NCBI GenBank assembly: GCA_001630475.1
Contig: KV419476.1
Location: 1-36,780 of the forward strand
Direction of reading: 5' to 3'
From: Sistotremastrum niveocremeum HHB9708
Taxonomy: Eukaryota; Basidiomycota; Agaricomycetes; Sistotremastrales; Sistotremastraceae
DNA length: 36,780 bases
The position numbers and the translations under genes were made by a program. A model generated the notes under the pieces. It was not told the origin of the DNA. It did not search any database and saw nothing but the letters and a program-made list of their open reading frames with translations. Positions 11,083 to 21,792 of the stretch are shown here, one piece after another. The first letter of the stretch is position 1. Each line of letters starts with the position of its first letter.

Positions 11083-11382
11083 TAAGGCTTCCAACGAGTA
11101 TCGCCCAAATGGGTATACCCGCAGGTATACCTGCGCAGGTACCTGCCAAAATTTTTGCAGGTAGGTATGACATTGGCCTTTGAACTTTTTGGCAGGTACC
11201 TGCCCCCAACAAAGTGATTCAATTTCATCATTTAACCACAAAACAAGACACTTTACATGGGTATACCTGCATGGGTACCTGTACCTGGCAAGTACGAGTA
11301 TGGGATTTTGCCTAAAAAAAACAGGCAGGTACCTGCCCGCAGGTACCTGAGTACCACAGGTACATATTCGTTGGAGGCCTTA
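11083..11382. mobile_element. hAT-type MITE, 300 bp, TSD CTCTGAAC
   Basis: Termini are TAAGGCTTCCAACGAGTAT and, inverted, TAAGGCCTCCAACGAATAT. Perfect 8-bp duplications CTCTGAAC flank it (11075-11082 and 11383-11390). The interior is packed with CAGGTACCTG palindromes and variants. There is no ORF. The same terminal pattern and the same palindrome occur in the complete hAT element at 29314-35280 and in the MITE at 12956. Confidence 0.9.
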
Positions 11383-11390
11383 CTCTGAAC

Positions 11391-12947
11391 ACTCATCTTA
11401 TGTTCCTCCGCCTTCCACTGCTCATGCCGGAGTATCCCACCACCCCCTAGCCAAAATTCGATTTTCTAGGCCTCGCATATCGGCTCTAGAGCGACGGTCC
11501 CAAGTCACCTCGATGAACTCATACCTTAGCAGTCACATTACTGTCCATTGGCTCGAGATTGATAGCCTATGACCCACAAAGCCTCATGTGCAGGCTTTGA
11601 CAGCAAACGTCGGAGGTTTGTCGTTGGATCAGTCGTTTTTCCTCGTTTTCTCGATTCATTGCATTGATTTATACGAGGGGATAATACATTAATATTTGTT
11701 TTAATTTAAAGTGTTCTTTGACTTGTATACGAGCTGCTCAGACGAGCTCAGAGCCTGAACAGCCGCCGGAGATCGGAGTTCAAACCGCAGCCCGCGTCAC
11801 GCGCCTTCAGGTTTTCGCGGCTTTGCTGATGTGGGCCTAGAAATTTTCCAGCGATCTGTCAACACGGATAGACGAGGCACTGCTTGCTTCAGACACTCCT
11901 TGTGACCATGTTGTTGATGAAAAGCAGCAGCAGAATAGTTTCAGCAATCTGACAGCGAAATTGGATGGAAGATGAAAAGCATCGCAGAGAACTTGAATGA
12001 CTCAGCGGAGTCAGAAATTTTCGTTCGTGGCATTCAGACACCCCAACTCATGAAAGCATATTTTCAGACACAATTCAACATAAGATTATCCAATCAAATA
12101 CTACACAACTCGCACCCGGGAATTACATTTGGACGGTCCTCGAGACCAAGATCTCGACACGGCTCGATTTCTATCGCTTACCATACCAAGAAATTTACCA
12201 TCGCATAGCCTGTTCACAGGTAGTGAGAGACCTCGAACGCGGAAAAGAATATTCTCGTTCGATCATCCGCCGTCGCGACGCCAGTCGAACCCTGGTGACA
12301 CTCCCCATCGAGCCGTGCTGCATATGAGATTAGACAATGATGGAAGACGGGAACGAGTGAAGACGAACCAGGACTGTCAATCTTGGGGGTTTACTCGCTC
12401 AGGGTGGAGGCGCCTACTGCAAATATCCAACACCCGGTGATACGTCGATGGCGTCGTCGTTCGCATGCAACCTGATATACTAACTTAAATTATATATATC
12501 ACTCGTGATGGATTGATGAACTTACGTTGCTCCGCTCTCGAAATGACTCACTCGAAGAATACGAGGGTCACAGGAGGGACTCCGACGTTCGTTGAGAATA
12601 GCGTAGATGGATTCGCTCGTTCTAAGTTCGCGAGTTTGGCAAAGGGGGTGACTGATATCTCGGTCCGGAAAGATCGATGGAGTCATGGCGAGTGATAGGC
12701 TGCATAGAATATTAGTTGAGCAATAAGCCACACGGATGAAGGAAAGGAACGGACTATGAAGCCAAAAAACAAAGAAAACATCCGGGTGCAAGCAACCGAC
12801 ACAGGAATCACAATTCTAATTCCCGATGCATGAGCATGTTCATCCCGAAGGTGCTATTGAGTGATCCGACGAGGCAGTGTCTTCAAGAAGTTCGATGAAG
12901 GTCTGGGATAACGGCGTAGGTGGCGACGCGAAGACAAGAAAATAAGT
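11391..12947. other. Relic sequence with a possible decayed plus-strand coding piece (about 11999-12326)
   Basis: No complete gene is seen. On the plus strand one frame stays open from about 11999 to a stop near 12326 and reads like protein (PGNYIWTVLETKISTRLDFY, then ERGKEYSRSIIRRRDASRT), but I recognise no family and see no start codon or upstream exon. On the minus strand, about 12700-12850 is open in a frame rich in hydrophobic residues (FSLFFGFIVRSF, WLIAQLIFYAAY). It lies downstream of the promoter-like unit at 13619-13664, so it could be what is left of a membrane-protein exon. Both are tentative. Confidence 0.3.
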
Positions 12948-12955
12948 ATATCGCG

Positions 12956-13586
12956 TAAGGTTGCCCACGAGTATATACTCGTGAGTATGGGTACCCTACA
13001 GGCAGGTACCCTAGCCCTCAGGCCCCTGTACTCGGACCTGTGAAATTTTTTGGCAACTTGATTTCAAACAACTCAGGTACCTGGACAGGTTACCTGAGTA
13101 ACCTGTGAGTCCATGGATACTCAGTAGAATTGAGTAAAATGGGTATCCATATTGGACTCAAGTATCTGTACCTGAGTACCAATGTGTGGTAAAAATATCC
13201 ATTTGAACACCCATACCCAAGTACCTAAGTGCTTTTGGGTATCCAGATTGGATCCAAGTATCTCAATTCAAGTCCAGATAGATGCTCAATGGGTACCAGA
13301 AGCTCAAGTAAGACTTGAATACTCATGGAATAAGTGGTATAAAAGTGAGTTTTGTACATATATTTTTGGATCTGGAGGTAGGTCTAGGTCTTTGAAGAGA
13401 CCTGTCCTTCAGACAGGTACCTCAGGGGGGTACCTGAGTATATGGAATTTTGAGATTTCCAATACCTGTACCTGTGAAATTTTTGCCAGGTGGTGTACCT
13501 GTACCTGTAAAAGCTGACAAAGACAGGTACCTGGGTAGGTACATCCATGGGTACCAATTTTTTTGCTATACTCGTGGGCAACCTTA
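12956..13586. mobile_element. hAT-type MITE, 631 bp, TSD ATATCGCG
   Basis: The ends are TAAGGTTGCCCACGAGTATA and its inverse. Perfect 8-bp duplications ATATCGCG lie at 12948-12955 and 13587-13594. The inside is rich in GGTACC/CAGGTACCTG motifs and has no coding domain. It belongs with the 11083 MITE and the 29314 hAT by its TAAGG...ACGA terminus. It lies 33 bases to the left of the promoter-like unit at 13619-13664, which on the minus strand is just downstream of the predicted start of transcription. Confidence 0.9.
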
Positions 13587-13594
13587 ATATCGCG

Positions 13595-14724
13595 AGTGGA
13601 GCTAGATATGGGATAGATGGGGTGAGATGGGGAATTTCAACGGGATTCGTCGTCCTTATATACCCTCAGCGATTCCGCATGCTCCAGGCATCGACGAGTC
13701 TTCGATCGGGAGCACCGAGATCGGTCTTGGCACCGGAAGGATATTTGACAGTTCGGGAGAAGATCAGGAGCGCCTCGGAAGAAGAAGTACGGAAGGGAGC
13801 CTTTGAGGATCGGATCGAAGAAGATTAGAAGATCGGTCAAGTGAGATTCGATCGCGATCTGCAGAACTCGAGAGAAGAAGGTCGAAGCGGATGAGCATTT
13901 GCCAGGAATAGACTCGGAGGTCGCGATCACTGATCTTCTGCACCGATCTTCGGAAGATGTTCGATCGACAAGGGGGCGACTCCGGAAGACACGGACACGC
14001 TGATCTGAACGAGAAGATTGACCTGATGCCAGTTCGTGATCGAAGATTTCAATATGAATTACCATCGGAAGGATAGCGTCATCGATAGATCATAGAGTGC
14101 TTTGTGTCTTTGTAGAAATCGTAGCCATCCAAGGAAATATCGAATTGAGGAGGCGACTCGAGCCGATGCGATCGTCATCTTCTCCCAACCGAACTCGCGT
14201 TCTCGACATTGCATGGAGATGACGTTCGAGAGGGCTATCGACGCCAGGGAATCACAGCTGACAAAGTTCAGGATTTGATGCCATCCAGAATCATGTACAC
14301 GAGGGCCTACATGCTGCCAGGGAGGGCTAAAGATAGTGTCGCAACGGCCAAGGAAAGATGGTGTCTTGAGGCACATGATTTAGTCTTCGTATGGGTAATC
14401 AGGGAAAGATACGACACTCACAGATCAGCTGTCCGCTCATATTCATCCAGCGAACCTGTCATCGACAGTCGACTTCAAGGCAAAAACGCCGCAGCGCTGA
14501 GAGAGAGAGCAGCAGCAGCAGCGGAGTTTGAACCCTCTTCCTCAGGCTGCAATATTTTCTACTGGTGAGTCATGAGTCATTTTCACTCATCGCATCCGGT
14601 CTGCACCATCCTTATTTTTAGAGCATCATAGATATATATTTCATCCAAGAATATAGATACCAAATCCAACAATATGCTCAGAGCCTATATGTCTGTAGCT
14701 ACCTCCAACTGCGAGATGGATACT
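13595..14724. other. CGATC-rich relic region upstream of promoter-like unit 1
   Basis: The stretch is full of GATCGG/CCGATC and CGATCG words (13690-14060), like the regions right of the other four TATA units. On the minus strand at about 14280-14420 there is an exon-like arrangement: a GTGAGT donor at about 14420, a GGCAG acceptor near 14312, then a segment that in one frame reads ALVYMILDGIKS, but it is broken by stops. A short CAG-type run lies at 14511-14522. No intact gene is supported. Confidence 0.35.
13619..13664 (-). promoter_or_regulatory. TATA-box promoter-like unit 1
   Basis: On the minus strand TATATAA (13656-13662) is followed about 31 bases later by GAAATTCCCCATCTC and then a CT-rich tract, the layout of a fungal RNA polymerase II core promoter. 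Related units with the same spacing occur at 16984-17022 and 18761-18803. Confidence 0.4.
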
Positions 14725-14732
14725 GCGAGAAC

Positions 14733-15384
14733 TAAGGCTCCACTGTATCCATATATATACGGTATATATAGGGGGTATATATATGATATACGGTGTATAA
14801 TATACAAGCTTCCCGGTATATGTATAGTATATGTATAGTATATGGTATACAGTTGTAATATAATAAGAGGGTCAAGCTGGGGTTAAGGTGACATTGACCC
14901 ATGAGATCTCTGTTTTAAAGTGTTTAAAACAGCACCATAGGACTCAAATAATTCTAATCATTATTTATATTAATAAATTGCGGATTATCCTCATCCAGGG
15001 GGGTGGTCAGACACATTATTGAGAACTGGGAGTGATGTGAGAGCCTGAGAGGTCTTCTCGCAAGTACAACAGTGTTTGGACAATGATCATTGCTTTCAGG
15101 ATAGTCAAAATCAAGGCACAATTAGTAAGAACCATGTGGAGAACACCCCAGAATAAATTTTAAATACAGAATTTAATTAGATATACACACCTAGGCATGT
15201 AGGCAGATGGGTCTGGTAGTACCACAGTGATTGCCAGACTCCTGTGGTGCCGTAATGCTCTTAGTAATTTATTAAGTCAAATATACAGTATATACTATAT
15301 ATATATGGATATATATATGTTATATACCCTATACTGTATCAAATACAAAATTTTGTATATGGATACGGATACAGTGGAGCCCTA
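14733..15384. mobile_element. hAT-type MITE, 652 bp, AT-rich, TSD GCGAGAAC
   Basis: The left end reads TAAGGCTCCACTGTATCC; the right end inverted reads TAGGGCTCCACTGTATCC. Perfect 8-bp duplications GCGAGAAC lie at 14725-14732 and 15385-15392. Subterminal regions consist of TATATA-rich palindromes. It has no ORF. Its termini and subterminal motifs differ from the CAGGTACCTG group, so it belongs to a separate family. Confidence 0.88.
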
Positions 15385-15617
15385 GCGAGAACAAAGTCTT
15401 CAGTTCTACAGAAGCATAAGTCAGAGTGATCAATAGAGATGAAGACTATTTGCGAACCTCAAGTATGATTGCGCCCAGATGATCAAGTTCGCACTCCATT
15501 TGAATAAGAAACAGAATGGGCTTGAGAACGGAGCCCGAGGTTGCCCGAGACGACGAGGCGAAACTCTGGTCTTAAATATGAGGAACTTAAATTCAGATTG
15601 AGTCGAGTAGAACGCAC

Positions 15618-16654
15618 TGTAGGAATTGGGAGTCCAAGTCGACAATGAAATGGATAAGTTCGCCACTGGAGTCGCAGAGTGAAAACCCGAAGAGTAAGGA
15701 AGGTGGATGAAGGGTGGAGTGTTTGAGAGGAAAGTAAGACGAAGTCACACGAGAAAATAGCACGCAAGTATGGGGGTAGTATTCGGTGTGGTCCTAGCAG
15801 ATCATACAAGAGTATTTATAGTAAAAAGTCCAAGTCAAACCAACCAATGAAAATGCAAGAAACATGACCCGGCCGAAGGTCTACAAAAACAGTCTGATCT
15901 GCAAGCTGTGCTTCAACGGATCAACAGGAAAAGGCCTAGAAACAAACACAAAATGTAAGTCCAACCAATAATAGTAAGCCAACTCGAAATGCCGAAGTCC
16001 GGATATGATCCTAGTGTCAGAATACCCTGACCTGACAAGACCGATGAAGAGGATATTGCCAAGGCTTGGGACGGCGACAGTTAAAGTGTGAGAGAGTCGG
16101 TAATGGTCGGAGGGATGTATGGAACGATACTGCATTAGGACTGGATGCGTGACTAATTAGGAAAAGTCGAGGTCCGAATTTGAAGGGGAATGAGGTGAAA
16201 CTGATGAATAAAGTCGAAATGGTGCCTTGAAACAGCGGGGATGACAAAGGAATGATGAGTGATAATGAAGGTGGTGACAATTACTGGACGACGACGATGA
16301 AGGAACGACGGTGGTGGAGACAGTAACGAAGGAATGTCGAGGAGTTGAGGACGAGCGAGAGTCGGAGTTTCAAACAAGTCTGCAAGTTGCAGACTTGTCG
16401 CGGCAATGTCCGAAACGTCGGAGTTTGAACAAGTTCGTAAATAACGAACTTATCGCGGCAGAGTCCGGGAGGTCGGAGTTTGAATATCTCCGCTAAGTCC
16501 GAATGAAGTCTGCAAGTTGCAAACTTGTTGCGGTCGTATCGGCGCGTCGGAGTTTGAAATAAAAATCGAAAGTCGAACTTGAGGAATCTTGAGTGGGTTG
16601 ATGAGCACAAATAATATGACGACTTAGCATGTGCTATGGGTCGCGGACCCTACA
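15618..16654 (-). repeat. Candidate solo LTR (1037 bp), TSD CGCAC
   Basis: The minus strand starts TGTAGGGTCCGCGACCC (16654) and ends ...CCTACA (15618), with short inverted TGTAGG/CCTACA ends. A 5-bp direct repeat CGCAC flanks it (15613-15617 and 16655-16659). A TATA box (TATAAATACT, complement of about 15815-15824) sits about 200 bases from the 3' end, as in an LTR. I found no internal retroelement domain and no second copy, so a solo LTR from recombination is the simplest reading. The length is large for a fungal LTR and the ends were chosen by inspection, hence modest confidence. Confidence 0.45.
16361..16560. repeat. Short array of GTCGGAGTTTGAA units with palindromes
   Basis: GTCGGAGTTT starts at 16361, 16417, 16472 and 16546 (spacing 56, 55 and 74). 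Several units contain a near-palindrome: ACAAGTCTGCAAGTTGCAGA onward at 16374, AAGTTCGTaaataACGAACTT at about 16431-16451, and a variant of the first at about 16506-16528. It is inside the candidate LTR. Related GTCGGAGTT/GCGGAGTT words occur singly elsewhere (about 11770, 18010, 21521). Confidence 0.6.
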
Positions 16655-16983
16655 CGCACCTCAGAAGCTGCTGATCACTCGCACACGAGCGCAACGGTTC
16701 CAATACGCGCACCCGAGAAGCAGTCATGACCAAGTTAGGGAACATCCTAGGGACGACAGGGAATTATGGATCTGTCCGTGAACAGTCAGTACTGATGAAT
16801 CCGGCCAGACAACTGAGACATACCCGTTATCGAAGAGTTCGTATCTTGCACATCCTTCACCAGGCGTTCGATCGTTGGTCCAGACGCCATATCAAGAGCG
16901 ACGAAGGAAATTTACCATCTTCAGGTAACAAGAAAGATACAAGATTCATTTTGACACACCCTTAGATAGAGATAGATGAGAGC

Positions 16984-17022
16984 GAGATGGGGAAGCTTCA
17001 GGAATCGCTGGGTCTTATATAC
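16984..17022 (-). promoter_or_regulatory. TATA-box promoter-like unit 2
   Basis: The minus strand reads TATATAA (17015-17021), then at about 31 bases GAAGCTTCCCCATCTCGC, then a CT-rich tract, aligning with units 1 and 3. Confidence 0.4.
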
Positions 17023-18760
17023 ATTTCAGCCATCGGCGGATCGGGACGAGGGAGCGGAGTTGCGAGTAGACGACGGAGAAGACGAGGGAGGATTCGGGAG
17101 GGGATGTCAATCTGAGGCTTCCTTCAGACTGGCGCTACACGATCAAAATTCTTTGAGGCGTTGATCGGACGTGGAAGCACTGGATGTATTGACTGGGAAG
17201 AAGCCGTGTCGATCGGAGGATCGGGGCTACGGTAAAAGGTATGAGGATGTCTTGATTTGGCATGGACATGATCGTCGAGAGATATTCTTTCGGTTGCAGA
17301 TCGAAAGGCTCGGGTATGCGGATTGACGGCCATGATCGATGATTGACCGGAGAGTGACGCGGGAGAAGACTGGATTGATCCCATCGGCCTATTACAATAT
17401 TAATAAGATTTTCTTCACGATGTTCTGAAGAAAGTTGGAGTCTCGTGATCAATGGCACATGGATATCTGAGCAGCTCAGTATCAATATCCAGGCTGTCCG
17501 CCGCATGAGCGCCTCGTGGAAACTCACCCATTACATCTAGCGTCATCCACCATCGGCCTCTTTTTCCTCAATCTTTCGAACAATCCTGCACACTCCCTCC
17601 ATTATTTCAGTCTCGGAGGTCGTGAGTCTTCCGCTTCATGACCCCTCCTCCCAGGGGACGTCGGTTTGACGTTGCTCTTCCCGCGTGCTACGAGAGTTGA
17701 AGGGCTGCTGGGAAATGTTAATTTACACGCGCGCCAATCCACTCCTAGTTTTATCCATACCTCGTATCGATGCGCATAGCCTTTGTAAAGCATCGAATAT
17801 AGCGGGACGTATCCGTCTCAATCCTTTGAACAGAATTGGCTATCCAGAAATTGAATGTTCTTCAGGGGCGCGGATGGGAGACGCTGCCCTTTGCGGCCGA
17901 CGTTCTATCCAATCAAAGCATTGAATCCTAATATTCTTTGAGCGAGTTGAGAAGCGAGGCTCTGCTCATTAGCACTGGTGAGAAATAGCATCGCAGAGAG
18001 CGGCAGAGAGCGGAGTTACAAATTCGGCCAAATCCAGCCAGCCTCTTCCAAAAACGCGCATTCGGCCGTTTTCTCCGTTTGTTTATCACTTCGCTCTCCT
18101 GTTTACTTGAAGAATTTTGTTCTGAGAATCGCGCCAAATTTTCCGAAGCTGTTTCCTCTTATTTATATCCAAAAAACTGTGTACATCTATCAACTCTCTT
18201 CCTCGGAATCCAGGCGAACAGCAGAATTCAGACTGATGTAGCATTGGTCGTTTGATATAATCTGGTACAAATGCGCGTTCGGTGACCTAGTTAAGTTGAG
18301 GAATCAGCCATCTTCCACATATAAAAAATACAATTTATCGTGACAAGAAAATCAATACCTGGAGTTATGAATAACAGAATACATTTTTGACGAATTCCTT
18401 TAAGCGGTTGATTAAGCGTTGCACTTGCAGGGGTCAGGAGCTGGAGCCGCGTATGTGTCGACGGAATGTATATCTAACACAGACCACGACCGAGTCAGAC
18501 GAGCGGAAATAATGTCACAGTAAACCATGGCTCACCCGAGCATCGATTCATGTAGCGGATAACGACAGGCTCTCGCTCTGTCGACGACACAACAAAAGCT
18601 CCAAAGCAATGGTGGGATCGGACGTCATGAGCATGCGAGAGGAAAATCAGGGGTTGATAAGAGTGAAAGACGAATGCAGCGAGTTGGCATTCTGATGCGC
18701 AGGGGATCAGAAGGAGCAAGAAAGAATCAAGACATATGGGAGATGGGGGAAGATGAATGG

Positions 18761-18803
18761 GAGATGGGGAATTTCGACATAATCGCGGGGGTTTATATAT
18801 GCC
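18761..18803 (-). promoter_or_regulatory. TATA-box promoter-like unit 3
   Basis: The minus strand reads TATATAAAC (about 18791-18799), then at about 32 bases GAAATTCCCCATCTCCC, the closest match to unit 1. The tract that follows is CT-rich, and ATG codons appear within 60 bases, but the reading frames are broken. Confidence 0.4.
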
Positions 18804-19691
18804 AGGAGTCTCAGGAAGGTCGGAAGCGTTGGCAGGCCGAGCTGATGGGAGGAAGGTTTCGGGACGGCTCAAGGGGAATCGGAAGCTCATGGGAGTCGAT
18901 CGGACGATCGACAAAGGGCCGTCTACCACGATCTCACTCAGGAAGGAATCGAAAATCAGGTTCGTGGAATTTTTGAATTGAAAGCCGTGTCGATCGGGAG
19001 GAGTGGCGAACTTGATACTCGTCTTCCCGATCTGGTGTCCGGCTTGAGGATCCTCGTCGATCAATCGTTTTCCCGATCCAATGTATATCATGACTTCTCA
19101 GCTCCGAGATCATTTCTTCGTCTTCAAAAGACAGCAGTTCAGCCGAACAAATGATTATATTCAAAAGTCACCCAGGAGTGGTTACATCAAATATCTACAC
19201 AAATTATCTCAAGGCCTCGCCGAGTGGGAATATGCATCCACGACTACGGAACCGAATTTCGTCAGTTAAAGTTCAAGCAAGATGAATGATCTTTACTAAC
19301 CCGGTTAGCTCATCCGCCTCGCCCATTTTGTTATCTGAGCACCTTCGTCGTAAATGCAATGCCCGATCTGCTATTTAGACGGAAGTCGAATGTCAAACCA
19401 GATACTATGCGGTGATCGAAGGTGGAAGACGTACAAGAGAGTAACCTAGTTGAAAGGTTCACACTTGCAAGGTACTCGTTTGCACGTCCTAGTTTGCCCC
19501 TCGATTGCAATGTCTAAAGGAGATGGTGAGTGATGGCCTCGAGATCGAAGACGGCGGAAGATATACCGTGTCCAAGGGCGAAGAGAACGGCTGCAGCTTG
19601 ATTGTTGATGCGATGAGCGAGAAGGATGCAAGGAGATTGCGATTGAGCATATGTGGACCAAGTGTCGGTGGAAATCCAAGAAGATGTTCAT

Positions 19692-20330
19692 TCAGACATC
19701 AAGCAGATGATGGGAGTAAGATGAAGAAAGATGGGGGACGCTGTTCTTTGGCGTCGAGTTTATATAGAATTGGGAAGCCGGCGGGATCGGGATACTCGGG
19801 ATGATCCAGTCGATCGTCGGAACAACACGCCGATCGGTTTTCAGATCGATAACTCTGATCTCGATGATCGATCGTCGGGACCTCCTGTCATCGGGTTGGA
19901 CATAGCCAAGATCTTCACTCTCCATATACGGAAACAATATTTCAATTCTATCCAACAGCCTAGTGCGATAAATTACAAAAAAAAAAGCCAGATCGATTGA
20001 TAGCTTTCCCGTCGTCCACGGTCCGCTCAACACTGCAACGCCAAAACACGCATATGAGAACTAAACCGAAGATAATATCTCTGTCAGTAGCGGGTTTCAA
20101 ATACGAAAATAAGTGACTCACGGAACTACATCGCGATCACAGTGAGTCAAACTCCATTGCCTTGTTGGCAATATCAAAGCCAGGAAGAAATACTAGTAAA
20201 TCGAGGTGAGCAACAGAGGATAACTCCAAAATTCGAATAGAATATCAACGTACCAGAAGAAAGAAAGCAAAATCATGCGGTGGATGAGTATAGGCTGAAG
20301 TGAACCCCCAAGTCGGCGTTGGAAAGAGAC
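19692..20330 (-). pseudogene. Possible relic of a DUF6533-like membrane protein gene
   Basis: Downstream (minus strand) of unit 5, three exon-like pieces can be read with GT-AG gaps. The first ends ...HPPHDFAFFLL before a GTACGT donor near 20255. The second reads YFFLALILPTRQ and ends LTHCDRDVV before a GTGAGT donor near 20123. The third opens after TTGCAG near 20034 with VLSGPWTTGKLS and a hydrophobic run. In fungal DUF6533 membrane proteins a hydrophobic helix, an LT(L)xREV-type motif, a W-x-PW-T-x-GK-type motif and another helix come in this order, which is why I suggest that family. A start codon and the remaining helices are not found, so it is a relic at best. Confidence 0.3.
19731..19770 (-). 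promoter_or_regulatory. TATA-box promoter-like unit 4 (diverged)
   Basis: The minus strand reads CTATATAAAC (19759-19768) followed about 30 bases later by CCCCCATCTTTCTTC. Upstream sequence is again CCGATC/CGATCG-rich. Similarity to units 1-3 is limited to the TATA and the C-rich start. Confidence 0.3.
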
Positions 20331-20390
20331 AGAGTGGGGTCACAAGAACCGGTCGTCAAACCCTACTAAATGCGGCATAGATAGAATTAG

Positions 20391-20430
20391 ATGAGGAGAC
20401 GGAGACCTGGAGACCGTGCTCTTATACCGC
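20391..20430 (-). promoter_or_regulatory. TATA-box promoter-like unit 5 (diverged)
   Basis: The minus strand reads GGTATAAGAG (about 20419-20428) followed by CGTCTCCTCATCTAATTCTATCTATG, a CT-rich start region ending at an ATG. Upstream there are many CCGATC/CGATCG words (20470-20620). Confidence 0.3.
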
Positions 20431-21554
20431 TCAGACGCAGAGCAGACGAGAAAGGAAGCCTCGATCGTCGGACGGATCCCATCAATTGACAGTTTGACAG
20501 GTCTTCGTTCGGAGAGTTCGGAGAGATTGGATCGCTCGAGTAGGCACGATCGAGCCCGATCGGGACAGTATCGGTGTTCTCGGAAGGAAATTCGATGGAC
20601 TGAAACTTCGATCTTCGGAAGGTCCGCATCGATTGTTTGGTAGAGCTTCTTCGTCCGGAGACATCGGAGAGACACTGATCGGTGTTGCCAGCGAGTCCCT
20701 TCGATCGGCGGATCGTCATAAGAAGCCGAAAGACTGAGCTGAATGATCGGATCCAAGAGAACATAGGACGCAAATATGGAGGAGAATGTGTGGAAATAAG
20801 ATGCTGGATCACGTTCATGATGTCGATGAGCGAATGAGCTGCAGAACTGCAAACGGAATGAAGCCGGCCTTGCCGAGACAGGGGACGATGACGGAGAATA
20901 TTAATAGTACCATGAGGGTTGTAAAGCACGCTCGTCCAGCAGAGAACAGAGAAGATAATACGAAGAGAGCTGAGAGTGCATAGCTCATTGAATGCACCAC
21001 ATAAAGTCCAAGTGAAACTCACAATGACATCGATCCCTCGAATCCCACCATTCACGCCACTCTCATCCACGAATAGCTTTCGCAGGCTTGAATCAGTACG
21101 CGGTTATATCCCATCTCGGATCCGATAGCCCATCGTGCACCGAATCTCGTGGTGAGAGAGAGGCAGCTGACACTGGGTAGCTAGATACGACCACGACTCA
21201 GGGCGCTGTCGAAGAAATATGTCAGTAGGTTTAGCCAACCGGGGTCAGGTCTATGATCAAGCTTACCGAGACATATCTCATTTCATCTTGTCAGAGAGAA
21301 TCGATCCTTGAGTGACATCTGGGAGACATTTAAGCCGACGATGTTGAGAATGTTCCGGTTTAGGCTTCGACAAGGGCTTTGCAGCGGATGGGCAACCATG
21401 AGCTGGTTCTTCTTAGACCACGAGGTTCAGTCGTCGGTCCAGGGATATCTTGAATATAATGTAGGGCGTTACTTCGGGCACAAGTCATCGAAGTCGAAAG
21501 GCCTCGCGGACAGCAAGAGAGCGGAGTTGGAAATATTTCTTCCAGATGCTATGA
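20431..21554. other. Relic region left of the gypsy LTR
   Basis: On the minus strand a membrane-like stretch (20815-20960; SALFVLSSLFSAGRACFTTL then VLLIFSVIVPCLG) follows a possible 5' exon (about 21085-21023, ending GIRGIDVI at a GTGAGT donor) after a ~51-base candidate intron ending CTCAG. The phases do not join cleanly, so I do not call a gene. The remainder to 21554 has no feature I can support. Confidence 0.3.
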
Positions 21555-21692
21555 TGTAAGGATTCGTCGTCTCCCTCAGTTCCGTGAGACTTTATTTCCT
21601 TCTTTTGTTTCTGCTACTTTCGCCGGCCGAGCCTTTTACTTCATTCTCCGCTCGTGCCTGGCCTCTTTTCGTATATAGCTCGACCTCTACCT
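21555..21692 (+). repeat. 138-bp copy of the gypsy LTR start, left of the N gap
   Basis: This block is identical to 21793-21930 and to 36643-36780. It starts at the LTR terminus TGTAAGG and stops at CTCTACCT immediately before 100 Ns. It is most likely the end of a contig that overlaps the next contig, so it and 21793-21930 are probably one sequence in the genome. Confidence 0.75.
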
Positions 21693-21792
21693 NNNNNNNN
21701 NNNNNNNNNNNNNNNNNNNNNNNNNNNNNNNNNNNNNNNNNNNNNNNNNNNNNNNNNNNNNNNNNNNNNNNNNNNNNNNNNNNNNNNNNNNN
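21693..21792. other. Assembly gap of exactly 100 N
   Basis: A run of 100 N, a common default gap size, sits between two identical 138-bp blocks. Confidence 0.98.

Larger units (their letters stand above)
16660..19730. other. Relic region with promoter-like units 2 and 3; no intact gene seen
   Basis: Several hundred-base stretches are open on the minus strand (for example 17135-17527 and 18495-19091), but their translations lack recognisable domains and are S/R/P-rich. They coincide with CGATC-rich sequence right of each TATA unit. Units 2 and 3 share ATCGACACGGCTT upstream (minus-strand sense) as well as the TATA region, which indicates duplication from a common ancestor. On the minus strand after unit 2, a short exon-like ATG stretch (about 16860-16900, MASGPTIERLVKDVQDTNSS) ends at a GTATGT donor; its continuation is not clear. 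Confidence 0.35.

Noticed and set aside
11083-13586. Repeated CAGGTACCTG words considered as a CRISPR-like or satellite array
   Set aside because: Spacing is irregular, there are no unique spacers of constant length, and they lie inside MITEs with TIRs and 8-bp duplications.
13637-14065. 142-codon minus-strand ORF
   Set aside because: It coincides with the CGATC-rich sequence upstream of a TATA unit; S/R-rich translation with no domain.
20387-21070. 227-codon minus-strand ORF as a gene
   Set aside because: It reads through a probable GT-AG intron and CGATC-rich promoter-like sequence; the likely coding pieces are in other frames.
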